Origin: Clostridiales bacterium DTU089
Lineage (GTDB): Bacteria; Bacillota; Clostridia; Oscillospirales; Acutalibacteraceae
Assembly: GCA_001513045.1 (NCBI GenBank)
Contig: LFSB01000002.1
Span: 1 to 64,000 of the forward strand
DNA: 64,000 nt
Reading direction: 5' to 3'
The first letter of the stretch is position 1, and each line of letters starts with the position of its first letter. Under the pieces are notes generated by a model. It saw nothing but the letters and a program-made list of their open reading frames with translations, searched no databases and was not told the origin of the DNA. Made by a program: the position numbers and the translations under genes. Positions 1-7,485 of this stretch are shown here, piece after piece.

Positions 1-1
1 A

Positions 2-676
2 ACCGGTTATATGCCTCTCGATGCTTTGCTCGAAAAGGCGCATGAGAAAAAGGTTACGGTAACAGAGCTGCTCGCGGCGGTGCTGATGGATGTGCATTAC
101 CGTAAGCAGAAGGAGGAAAAAAGAGTCCAGAAGCTTGTCAGCGTACAGGTTCCCGTAAATTTGCGGCGCAGCTTCCCGTCGGACACCTTGCGGAATTTTT
201 CGTTGTGCTACAACGTAAAGCTCAATCCGAATCTCGGCGATTACACCTTTGATGAGATACTCCGTCAGGTTTCGCTTTATCTTCGCTATGTCAACAACCC
301 CAAGGAGCTCAATTCCATGATGACAACGAACATGGGGCTTGAAAGAAATCCGATAATGAGGATAATGCCGCTGTTTATAAAAAAAGCAGGTATAGGCATA
401 TCCTTCATGCTTACCGGTGAAAAAACGATAAGCGCTATGATATCCAACCTCGGCAAAATCAGCCTTCCCGCTGAGATGGAGCCTTATATTGACAGGTATA
501 TACTTATGACAGGCCCCGGAAAGCTCAACGGCGCAAGACTCGCTGCGGTATCATTCGGCAACACCTTTGCGGTGACGTTTGCGAATATATATAAAGAGAG
601 CGATATCGAAAGAGGCTTTTTCACCTCGCTTGTCAAGATGGGAATACCCGTAAAAATAGAAAGCAACAGGGAATGA
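2..676 (+). CDS. Condensation-type / alcohol acetyltransferase-like acyltransferase (5' end outside window)
   Basis: The open frame runs in from the left edge (first complete codon at 2), so the N-terminal half with the expected HHxxxD acyltransferase motif is not visible. The visible 224 residues resemble the C-terminal half of condensation/wax-ester/alcohol acetyltransferase proteins: a VSVQVPVNLRR strand, a helical TLRNFSL segment, then repeated beta-rich stretches (TISAMISNLGKISLP, LAAVSFGNTFAVTFAN). Such enzymes move an acyl group from CoA or a carrier protein to an alcohol or amine. The next genes are a zinc-ribbon membrane protein 70 bp downstream and a PM20D1-like peptidase, all on one strand, suggesting one operon making or processing an acylated metabolite. 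The family call is from overall sequence feel; the substrate is unknown. Confidence 0.6.
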   Translation, partial: TGYMPLDALLEKAHEKKVTVTELLAAVLMDVHYRKQKEEKRVQKLVSVQVPVNLRRSFPSDTLRNFSLCYNVKLNPNLGDYTFDEILRQVSLYLRYVNNPKELNSMMTTNMGLERNPIMRIMPLFIKKAGIGISFMLTGEKTISAMISNLGKISLPAEMEPYIDRYILMTGPGKLNGARLAAVSFGNTFAVTFANIYKESDIERGFFTSLVKMGIPVKIESNRE

Positions 677-746
677 CGGCAAAAGTTTAAAACCCAAGGC
701 TTTCAAACGGCAAATTTGTGCCTCTGCGAAAGGAACGGTCATAAAT

Positions 747-1457
747 ATGTCTTATTGCGTAAACTGCGGAGTGGAGCTTGACGAAAGCGCGAAAAAATGC
801 GCGCTGTGCTCCACACCGGTGATAAATCTGAATAAGCAATCGGCGGAGAATGAGCAGATACAGCCTCCGTATCCCGACAGAATAGTCATACCCAAGGGCG
901 TAAGAAGACGATATACGGCGGCGCTGATAACTATTATCATGGTGATACCTAATATTATCTGCACTATAGCCAATCTCCTTGTTCCCTCAAGCGGAGTCTG
1001 GTCGCTTTATGTTTCCGCGTCAAGCGCGCTTGTATGGGTTTTGTTTATTGTTCCGTTTATGATGAAGAAAATACGGGTGTACCTGATGTGGGCCTTCGAC
1101 ACCTTCGCAGCGGTTGCGTACACCTACGTTTTTTATTCCACTCTCCGCGGCCACGGCTGGTTTTTACGTCTGGCACTGCCGCTGATACTTGTTGTATCTG
1201 CCATGGCGCTGCTGATGCTTGTATGGCTGCGCCGCAAGCAGCGTGAAAAGCTCAATATCATTGTGATGCTGCTTGCGCTTGTGTCACTTTTCAGCCTAAC
1301 GGCGGACGGACTTATACATTATTTTTACACGGAAACGGTTACCTTTACGGTATCTATAATAATTGCGGCGTCATGTGCCGCGCTTATGGGCTTCTTTTTC
1401 TTTGCAACGCGGAATACCCGCTTCCATGCGTGGCTTTCGCGGAAATTCTTTGTCTGA
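747..1457 (+). CDS. Zinc-ribbon membrane protein with about six helices (DUF6320-like)
   Basis: 236 residues. The N-terminus carries two CxxC knuckles (C4/C7 and C18/C21) typical of a short zinc ribbon, followed by a charged linker and about six hydrophobic segments from residue 50 to the end. The short charged turns fit a polytopic inner-membrane protein. From memory, a zinc-ribbon family (DUF6320) often lies next to condensation-type acyltransferases in Clostridia, which matches the gene upstream; I could not verify the match. No catalytic motif is visible, so a scaffold, sensor or transport role is a guess. The start at 747 directly precedes the zinc ribbon; the upstream ribosome site is modest (GAAAGGAACGG, rather far). 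Confidence 0.6.
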   Translation: MSYCVNCGVELDESAKKCALCSTPVINLNKQSAENEQIQPPYPDRIVIPKGVRRRYTAALITIIMVIPNIICTIANLLVPSSGVWSLYVSASSALVWVLFIVPFMMKKIRVYLMWAFDTFAAVAYTYVFYSTLRGHGWFLRLALPLILVVSAMALLMLVWLRRKQREKLNIIVMLLALVSLFSLTADGLIHYFYTETVTFTVSIIIAASCAALMGFFFFATRNTRFHAWLSRKFFV

Positions 1458-1490
1458 TATTAAAATAAATATAAATATGGAGGGTTATTT

Positions 1491-2957
1491 ATGGAATGGT
1501 GGCAGTGGCTGCTTGCAGCAATCGGAGCGTTTATTTTAATTACGCTCATCAGGGCGGTGTTCTTTACGCCTAAGAAAAAGGAGGCGGCGGCGCTTGAGCC
1601 GGAGCAGGTCGATGTCAAGCGCTATGAGGAGCATCTTTCACAGGCAATACAAATCCCCACAATATCCTATCCCGACCCTAAGGATGTGGACTGGACACAA
1701 TTTGAAAAATTTCATGCTTTTCTTGAGAAATCATATCCTCTCATTCACAGCAAGCTCGAAAAAGAGGTTGTGTCTTACGCTACGCTTATGTTCCGCTGGA
1801 AGGGCAAAAATCCCGACCTTGACCCGATAGCTATGCTTGCACATCAGGACGTGGTTCCCGTAACCGAGGGCACCGAGCAGGACTGGGAGCATCCGGCGTT
1901 TGAGGGCTATAATGACGGTGAATTCATCTGGGGCAGAGGCGCGCTGGATATAAAGAATCACCTGATAGGCGTCATGGAAAGCGTTGAAACGCTTCTTGAG
2001 GAGGGCTTTGAGCCTGAGCGCGACGTATATCTTTGCTTTGCACACGATGAAGAGGTTATGTCCACCGTCGAGTCCGGAGCAAACACAGTTGTGAATATAC
2101 TCAGTGAGCGCGGCATACATCTCGACAGCGTAATAGATGAGGGCGGTGCCATACTTCCCGTTCAGATAAAGGGTGTAATGAATAAGTACCTTGCGGGTAT
2201 AGGCGTTGCGGAAAAGGGCTATGCGGACTTTGAGGTTGCCGTTACCGCAAAGGGCGGTCACTCCTCACAGCCCCCCAAGCATACGGCGCTCGGTCAGCTT
2301 GCGGATGTTATAAAGAATCTTGAAAATCATCAGTTCAAATCCAAGCTTTCGCCCATGATGATGGATTTGTTTATGAAGATAGGCAGAAATGTAAGCTATC
2401 CCGCAAGGATAGTCACCTGCAATCTGCCGATTCTCAAGCCGCTTGTCACATCAATAATGAAGACCATACCTCCCGCCGCGTGCATGATAAGAACCACAAC
2501 GGCCGTTACGCAGTCACAGGGCAGCCCTGCCGCAAACGTGCTTCCGCAGCGCGCGAGTGTGGTTGTCAACTTCAGAATAATGCCCGGTATGACCATAGCG
2601 GATGTTGAAAAGCACATCAAAAAGGTTGCCGGAAACAAGAATGTTGAGGTAAACCTCATAAAGGGCAAGGAGCCTTCAAAATATTCTCCCACAACCGGAC
2701 GCACCTTCAAGGCGCTGGAGGATATTTGCTACGGCATGAACACCGATAACATCGTAGCGCCTTATCTTGTCATGGGCGGTACGGACGCATGTAAATATGA
2801 GCCTGTATGCGAGAATATCTACCGTTATTCTCCGTTCCTTGTGAACACCGGACTTCTGCTTTGTACTCACGGCACGAATGAGCGTATTCCCGTTGCCGGA
2901 CTTGCGGACGGACTGGCGTTCTTCAAGAGATATATCAAAATGCTTGCAGGAAGCTGA
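1491..2957 (+). CDS. Membrane-anchored M20 peptidase, PM20D1-like
   Basis: 488 residues, with AGGAGGG-like ribosome site (GGAGGG at 1480) before the start. Residues 5-25 form one N-terminal membrane anchor. The M20 metal site is complete: HQDVVPV (H118, D120), GRGALDIKN (bridging D153), HDEEV (general base E187 and ligand E188), DEGG (D216) and a late THGTNERIP histidine. Length and the anchor match the PM20D1/carboxypeptidase S branch (human PM20D1 about 500 residues), which hydrolyses or condenses fatty acids and amino acids. Third gene of the run starting at the window edge; a hairpin terminator follows directly. Family is clear; N-acyl-amino-acid activity is inferred from the branch and from the acyltransferase two genes upstream. 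Confidence 0.85.
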   Translation: MEWWQWLLAAIGAFILITLIRAVFFTPKKKEAAALEPEQVDVKRYEEHLSQAIQIPTISYPDPKDVDWTQFEKFHAFLEKSYPLIHSKLEKEVVSYATLMFRWKGKNPDLDPIAMLAHQDVVPVTEGTEQDWEHPAFEGYNDGEFIWGRGALDIKNHLIGVMESVETLLEEGFEPERDVYLCFAHDEEVMSTVESGANTVVNILSERGIHLDSVIDEGGAILPVQIKGVMNKYLAGIGVAEKGYADFEVAVTAKGGHSSQPPKHTALGQLADVIKNLENHQFKSKLSPMMMDLFMKIGRNVSYPARIVTCNLPILKPLVTSIMKTIPPAACMIRTTTAVTQSQGSPAANVLPQRASVVVNFRIMPGMTIADVEKHIKKVAGNKNVEVNLIKGKEPSKYSPTTGRTFKALEDICYGMNTDNIVAPYLVMGGTDACKYEPVCENIYRYSPFLVNTGLLLCTHGTNERIPVAGLADGLAFFKRYIKMLAGS

Positions 2958-2970
2958 TTAAAAACAAAAA

Positions 2971-3006
2971 GGCGGGTGTGCAAAATGCACACCCGTCGAT
3001 TTTTTG
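2971..3006. terminator. Bidirectional intrinsic terminator between the M20 peptidase gene and ackA
   Basis: A perfect 10-bp stem (CGGGTGTGCA at 2973-2982 with TGCACACCCG at 2986-2995) is followed by a T run at 3001-3006 on the plus strand and by an A-rich tract on the other side, which reads as a U tract on the minus strand. The two flanking genes converge here. Confidence 0.9.
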
Positions 3007-3014
3007 CTTTCCTT

Positions 3015-4220
3015 TTAAAGAGCCTCAACAATGGCCTTTGTATCCCTTGCTATGACAAGCTCCTCGTTTGTGGGAATAACAAATACGCGAACCTTCGAGC
3101 CGGGAAGCGTAAGCTCGCCCTCCTTGCCCTTGCGAAGCACCGCATTTGCCTCATCATTGAATATGATGCCGAGATAGGACAGCTTGTTGCAGACATCCTT
3201 GCGCAAATCCTCGGTGTTCTCGCCGAGTCCGCCGGTGAAGACTATTGCATCAACGCCCTGCATTGCTGCGATGTATGAGCCGATGAACTTGCGTATCTGA
3301 TACCACTGGATATCTCTTGCAAGCTTTGCTCTTGCATTTCCGGCGTATGCTTCGGCAAGCACGTCACGGTCGTCACTTGAAACACCGGAGATGCCCAGAA
3401 CGCCGGACTTCTTGTTGAGTATGGTGTCGGTCTCCTGAGGAGTCCAGCCCTCTTTTTCCTGAAGGAAGGTGATAACCGAGGGGTCGATTCCGCCGGAGCG
3501 TGTGCCCATGATGAAGCCGTCAAGGGGAGTAAGTCCCATGCTGGTGTCGATTACCTTGCCGTCCTTGATGGCAGTTATGGAGGAGCCGTTGCCGAGATGG
3601 CAGGTTACAAGCTTGAGGTCCTTGAGGTCCTTGCCCATAAGCTCTGCGCAGCGCGCGCTGACAAAGCGGTGGGAGGTGCCGTGAGCACCGTAGCGGCGAA
3701 CCTGATATTTTTCGTAGTACTCATAGGGTACGGGGAAGATGTAAGCTTCGGGGGGCATTGTGCTGTGGAAGGCGTTATCGAAAACAACAACCTCGGGAAG
3801 CTCCTTGCCGAACACCTCGCGGCAGGCGTTTATGCCCTGGATGTGCGCGGGGTTGTGGAGGGGTGCGAGGGGGCAAAGGGATTCGATACCCTTTATGACA
3901 TCCTCAGTGACAAGCTCGCTTTTGTTAAACAGAGCGCCGCCCTGAACTATACGGTGACCGACTGCGGCAATGTCGGAAAGATTGTCAATGACCTTGCATT
4001 CACCCTCGGTGAGATTCTTCTTTACCTCAAGAAAAGCCTGAGTGTGGTTGTCCATGTTCACATCGTACTCAAAGCCTCTGCCGTCGGCGGTGCTGCCCTT
4101 GATGTGTCCGCCGATTCCTATGCGCTCGCATATTCCTTTTGCAATGGTTTTTTCGCCGTCCATATCGATAAGCTGATACTTCAGCGATGAGCTTCCCGCG
4201 TTAATAACAAGAATTTTCAC
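3015..4220 (-). CDS. ackA: Acetate kinase
   Basis: 401 residues, the usual length. Converts acetyl phosphate and ADP to acetate and ATP, the substrate-level ATP step of acetate fermentation. Visible motifs: N-terminal VINAGSSSLKYQL phosphate-binding loop, HLGNGSSI, GTRSGGIDPSV and GGLGENT, all characteristic of the acetate kinase/ASKHA fold. The start codon is GTG at 4220 with GGAGG (in TTTTTGGAGGTCG) upstream on the minus strand. No phosphotransacetylase gene is next to it. Its upstream region holds a perfect 11-bp dyad (4248-4285) that would lie in the promoter or 5' leader and may regulate it. Confidence 0.97.
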   Translation of the reverse strand: MKILVINAGSSSLKYQLIDMDGEKTIAKGICERIGIGGHIKGSTADGRGFEYDVNMDNHTQAFLEVKKNLTEGECKVIDNLSDIAAVGHRIVQGGALFNKSELVTEDVIKGIESLCPLAPLHNPAHIQGINACREVFGKELPEVVVFDNAFHSTMPPEAYIFPVPYEYYEKYQVRRYGAHGTSHRFVSARCAELMGKDLKDLKLVTCHLGNGSSITAIKDGKVIDTSMGLTPLDGFIMGTRSGGIDPSVITFLQEKEGWTPQETDTILNKKSGVLGISGVSSDDRDVLAEAYAGNARAKLARDIQWYQIRKFIGSYIAAMQGVDAIVFTGGLGENTEDLRKDVCNKLSYLGIIFNDEANAVLRKGKEGELTLPGSKVRVFVIPTNEELVIARDTKAIVEAL

Positions 4221-4247
4221 AAAACGACCTCCAAAAATATTGTTTTG

Positions 4248-4285
4248 TTACATAACAGAAAATAAATTCCGCAACTGTTATGTAA
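4248..4285. repeat. Perfect inverted repeat upstream of ackA
   Basis: TTACATAACAG at 4248-4258 is the exact inverse of CTGTTATGTAA at 4275-4285, separated by 16 bases. It lies 28-65 bases upstream of the ackA start, in the gap shared with tmcAL. It could be an operator with two half-sites or an RNA stem in the ackA leader. No U tract follows on either strand, so it is not an intrinsic terminator. Confidence 0.7.
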
Positions 4286-4286
4286 A

Positions 4287-4305
4287 ATGTATTTAACTAA
4301 TACAT
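4287..4305. repeat. Short second dyad in the ackA-tmcAL gap
   Basis: ATGTATT (4287-4293) and AATACAT (4299-4305) are perfect inverse copies around TAACT. It abuts the larger dyad at 4248-4285. The region is AT-rich, so chance is possible, but the two dyads lie within 60 bases of each other in one divergent control region. Confidence 0.45.
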
Positions 4306-4369
4306 GATATACCATAACTCCGGATTTTTCAAGGAAAAATTTAGTCTGCGGACGGAAGGGCGGTGCCGG

Positions 4370-5494
4370 ATGAGGATTTCAGGTGCGGTTGCGGAGTACA
4401 ATCCGTTTCACGACGGACATAAATATCACATTGAAATGACAAGAAAATCCGGCGCAGATGCCTTCGTTGCGGTCATGAGCGGCAACTTCGTACAGCGCGG
4501 GGAGCCGGCAATATACCCCAAGCATTCAAGAGCACGTACAGCCTTGTGCTCCGGCGCCGACCTCATAATCGAGCTGCCGTTGCCGTGGGCAATGTCATCG
4601 GCTGAGAGCTTCGCCTTCGGGGGCGTTTATTTGCTCAATGCCCTCGGCTGCGCGGATACACTGAGCTTCGGCAGCGAAGGTGCGGATACGGCAGCTCTTT
4701 GCAGCGCTGCCGATGCGGTGTCGGACCCTCGTGTGATTGAGCAGATGAAAAAGAATCTTTCCTCGGGAGTAAGCTTTCCCGCGGCAAGGCAGGCTGCCGT
4801 TCGCAGTGTGTACGGTGACGCGGCGGATGTGCTTTCGTCCCCGAACGACACACTTGCGACGGAGTATATAAAAGCGCTTAAAAAGCTCGGCAGCCCTATA
4901 AGACCGCTTGCGATAAAACGGGTCGGTGCTCAGCACGATTCGGAATCTGCGCATGACGGCTTTTGCAGCGCGTCCGCGATACGCAGCGAAATACGCCGTT
5001 CGGACGGGGATTTTGCCGATATCGGACGCATCGAAACCGCCGTGCTCTCGTCGCTGCGCAGGATGTCCGTTACGCAGCTGTCCGAGCTTCCGGATGTTTC
5101 CGAGGGGCTCGACAACCGCATATATTCCGCTGTGCGCGGGTGCCGGACTCTTGAGCAGCTGTTGAGCGAGGTGAAAACCAAGCGTTACACACTTTCGCGT
5201 CTGCGCAGAATAGTTATGTCGGCTTACCTGGGCGTGACGCGTGAATATACTCTTGAGCCTCCGCCGTACCTTCGCGTAATCGGCTTTACCTCAACAGGCC
5301 GTGAAATTCTCGCCGAGGCGAAGAAGAACGCAAGCTTGCCGATAGTTACACGGTATTCCGAAATAATTGCGCTCGGTGAACGCGCGTCAAGGCTGTTTGA
5401 GCTTGAATGCCGCGCATCCGATTTGTATTCGCTGGCATTTTCTCCTGCAAGGCCATGCGGCTCGGAGCTGACGGAAAAAATAATTACTGTTTAA
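4370..5494 (+). CDS. tmcAL: tRNA(Met) cytidine acetate ligase TmcAL
   Basis: 374 residues from the ATG at 4370. TmcAL uses acetate and ATP to form N4-acetylcytidine at the wobble position of elongator tRNA-Met. The N-terminus reads ISGAVAEYNPFHDGHKYH, the nucleotidyltransferase-type HxGH motif of the former YlbM/DUF795 family, followed by MSGNFVQRGEPA, also a family hallmark. An in-frame ATG exists at 4304, but the conserved family start and the GGAAGGG ribosome site (about 4354) favour 4370. It is divergent from ackA, which makes acetate, but the pairing may be incidental. Confidence 0.92.
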   Translation: MRISGAVAEYNPFHDGHKYHIEMTRKSGADAFVAVMSGNFVQRGEPAIYPKHSRARTALCSGADLIIELPLPWAMSSAESFAFGGVYLLNALGCADTLSFGSEGADTAALCSAADAVSDPRVIEQMKKNLSSGVSFPAARQAAVRSVYGDAADVLSSPNDTLATEYIKALKKLGSPIRPLAIKRVGAQHDSESAHDGFCSASAIRSEIRRSDGDFADIGRIETAVLSSLRRMSVTQLSELPDVSEGLDNRIYSAVRGCRTLEQLLSEVKTKRYTLSRLRRIVMSAYLGVTREYTLEPPPYLRVIGFTSTGREILAEAKKNASLPIVTRYSEIIALGERASRLFELECRASDLYSLAFSPARPCGSELTEKIITV

Positions 5495-5556
5495 AAAAGT
5501 CTGAACAGGCTTTTGCGTTATAAAAAGTATCTGAAAAATCGGAGACATACAAACAC

Positions 5557-6801
5557 ATGAAAAAGAAAATTATTGTAATAGGCGCCGGCGCGTCGGGACT
5601 TGTCGCTGCCGGAGCCGCCGGAGAGAGCGGTGCCGGCGTTACACTCATTGAGCGCAACGAAAAAGTGGCGCGCAAGGTGATGATAACCGGAAAGGGCAGG
5701 TGCAACCTGACAAATGCCTGCACGCAGATAAACGACCTCATTGCAAATGTGCCTGTCAACGGTCGCTTCCTCTACGGCGCGTTTTCAAGATTTATGCCTG
5801 CGGACGTTACGGAGCTTGTCGAGGGCTTGGGCGTGCCGCTGAAGGTCGAGCGCGGGAACAGGGTTTTCCCGGTTTCCGACAAGGCTGTGGACATTGTTGA
5901 TGCACTCAATAAATACGCCCGTATGAACATCGAAAAACGCATAACCGCAAGGGTGAACGGGCTTATTATATCCGACGGCAGAGTTACGGGTGTAAAGACC
6001 GAGGGCGGAGCGCAGTATGCCGCTGATGCGGTTGTTGTTGCAACCGGAGGGCTTTCCTATCCCGTAACCGGCTCAACGGGCGACGGATATATTCTTGCGC
6101 GAAGCGCAGGTCATACGGTGACACCGCTGAAGCCCTCGCTTGTGCCGCTTGAGGTGCATGAGGGCTGGTGCAGTCAGCTCACCGGACTTTCGCTTCGCAA
6201 TACGGAAATACGCGTTGTCGATACGGAAAAATGCCGCGAGATATATAAGGATTTCGGCGAGATGCTCTTTACGCATTTCGGGGTTTCGGGTCCGATGATA
6301 CTTTCCGCAAGCTCACACATGCGGGACATGAAAAGCGGGAAATATGAGATACATATAGACCTCAAGCCCGCACTTACGCATGAGCAGCTTGACAGGCGCG
6401 TCCAGCGTGACCTTGCGGAAAATTCAAACAAGAGCTTTTCAAATTCACTTAACGCGCTGCTGCCTAAGTCGCTTGTGCCTGTAATTGTCAAGCTGTGCGG
6501 AGTAAACGGAGGGCTTAAATGCAACCAGATAACCAAGGATATGCGTGCCGCACTTGTTGATACACTCAAGGATGTCAAGCTTACGGTTACGGATTTTCGC
6601 CCGATAGATGAGGCGGTCATAACCTCCGGCGGAGTCAGCGTATCCGAGATAGACCCGAAAACCATGGAATCCAAGCTTGTCAAGGGGCTGTACTTTGCAG
6701 GCGAGGTCATAGATGTTGACGCATATACGGGCGGCTTTAATCTGCAGATAGCCTTCTCCACGGGGCATCTTGCCGGAGTGTCCGCCTCGCGGGACGAATA
6801 A
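5557..6801 (+). CDS. HI0933/YhiN-type FAD-dependent oxidoreductase
   Basis: 414 residues. The N-terminal VIGAGASGLVAAGAAG is a Rossmann dinucleotide-binding loop, followed by the family signature VARKVMITGKGRCNLTN. Later come ATGGLSYPVTGSTGDGY and near the C-terminus GEVIDVDAYTGGFNLQIAFSTG, both typical of the HI0933/aminoacetone-oxidase-family flavoproteins. The physiological substrate of the family is not settled. It lies 62 bp after tmcAL and 18 bp before cmk; in many Firmicutes this flavoprotein precedes cmk and ispH, as here, so co-transcription is likely. Confidence 0.9.
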   Translation: MKKKIIVIGAGASGLVAAGAAGESGAGVTLIERNEKVARKVMITGKGRCNLTNACTQINDLIANVPVNGRFLYGAFSRFMPADVTELVEGLGVPLKVERGNRVFPVSDKAVDIVDALNKYARMNIEKRITARVNGLIISDGRVTGVKTEGGAQYAADAVVVATGGLSYPVTGSTGDGYILARSAGHTVTPLKPSLVPLEVHEGWCSQLTGLSLRNTEIRVVDTEKCREIYKDFGEMLFTHFGVSGPMILSASSHMRDMKSGKYEIHIDLKPALTHEQLDRRVQRDLAENSNKSFSNSLNALLPKSLVPVIVKLCGVNGGLKCNQITKDMRAALVDTLKDVKLTVTDFRPIDEAVITSGGVSVSEIDPKTMESKLVKGLYFAGEVIDVDAYTGGFNLQIAFSTGHLAGVSASRDE

Positions 6802-6819
6802 ATATACGGAGTTGTTGTT

Positions 6820-7485
6820 ATGAGTATAAACATTGCAATCGACGGTCCGGCCGGTGCCGGGAAAAGCACTATAGCCCGCCGCGCGGCAAAGGAACTCGGA
6901 TTTATTTATGTTGATACCGGGGCACTTTACCGCACTGTCGGAGTGGGGGCAATGAGAAAAAATGCCGATACAAAATCGGCATCGCAGGTCGCGCCGCTGT
7001 TGGATGAGATGAAAATCGAGCTGAAATTTGTCGACGGGGAGCAGGTGGTGCTGCTCAACGGTGAGGATGTGCGTGTTGCAATACGCACCCCCGAAGCGTC
7101 AATGGCGGCGTCCGATGTTTCGGCAATTCCGGAGGTAAGAGCCTTCCTCTTTGAGCTTCAGCGCAGCATAGCGAGGGAAAACAACTGCATCATGGACGGC
7201 CGCGATATCGGCACGGTTGTGCTGCCGGAGGCTCAGATAAAAATATTTCTTACCGCCTCCGCAGAGGAGCGCGCGCGCCGCAGATATAAGGAGCTGTGCG
7301 AAAAAGGGATTGAATCGGACTATGAAACGGTTCTGAAGGAAATGATACAGCGCGACTACAATGACTCACACCGCGCCATAGCTCCGTTGAAGGCGGCAGA
7401 TGACGCGATAATTGTCGATACCAGCGATATAAATCTTGAGCAGTCGATTGAAAAGCTTACCGGAATAATAAAGGAACGCCTATGA
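6820..7485 (+). CDS. cmk: Cytidylate kinase
   Basis: 221 residues. Phosphorylates CMP and dCMP using ATP. Walker A is AIDGPAGAGKSTIAR at residues 5-19, followed by the family motif YVDTGALYR; MDGRDIGTVVLP and the lid region with RARRRYKE are also present. The last four bases (ATGA) overlap the start of ispH-rpsA, indicating translational coupling. The cmk-ispH-rpsA order is common in Clostridia. Confidence 0.97.
   Translation: MSINIAIDGPAGAGKSTIARRAAKELGFIYVDTGALYRTVGVGAMRKNADTKSASQVAPLLDEMKIELKFVDGEQVVLLNGEDVRVAIRTPEASMAASDVSAIPEVRAFLFELQRSIARENNCIMDGRDIGTVVLPEAQIKIFLTASAEERARRRYKELCEKGIESDYETVLKEMIQRDYNDSHRAIAPLKAADDAIIVDTSDINLEQSIEKLTGIIKERL

Noticed and set aside
6174..6869. A 231-codon minus-strand open frame opposite the HI0933-type flavoprotein
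   Set aside because: Ser/Thr-rich shadow with no start signals.
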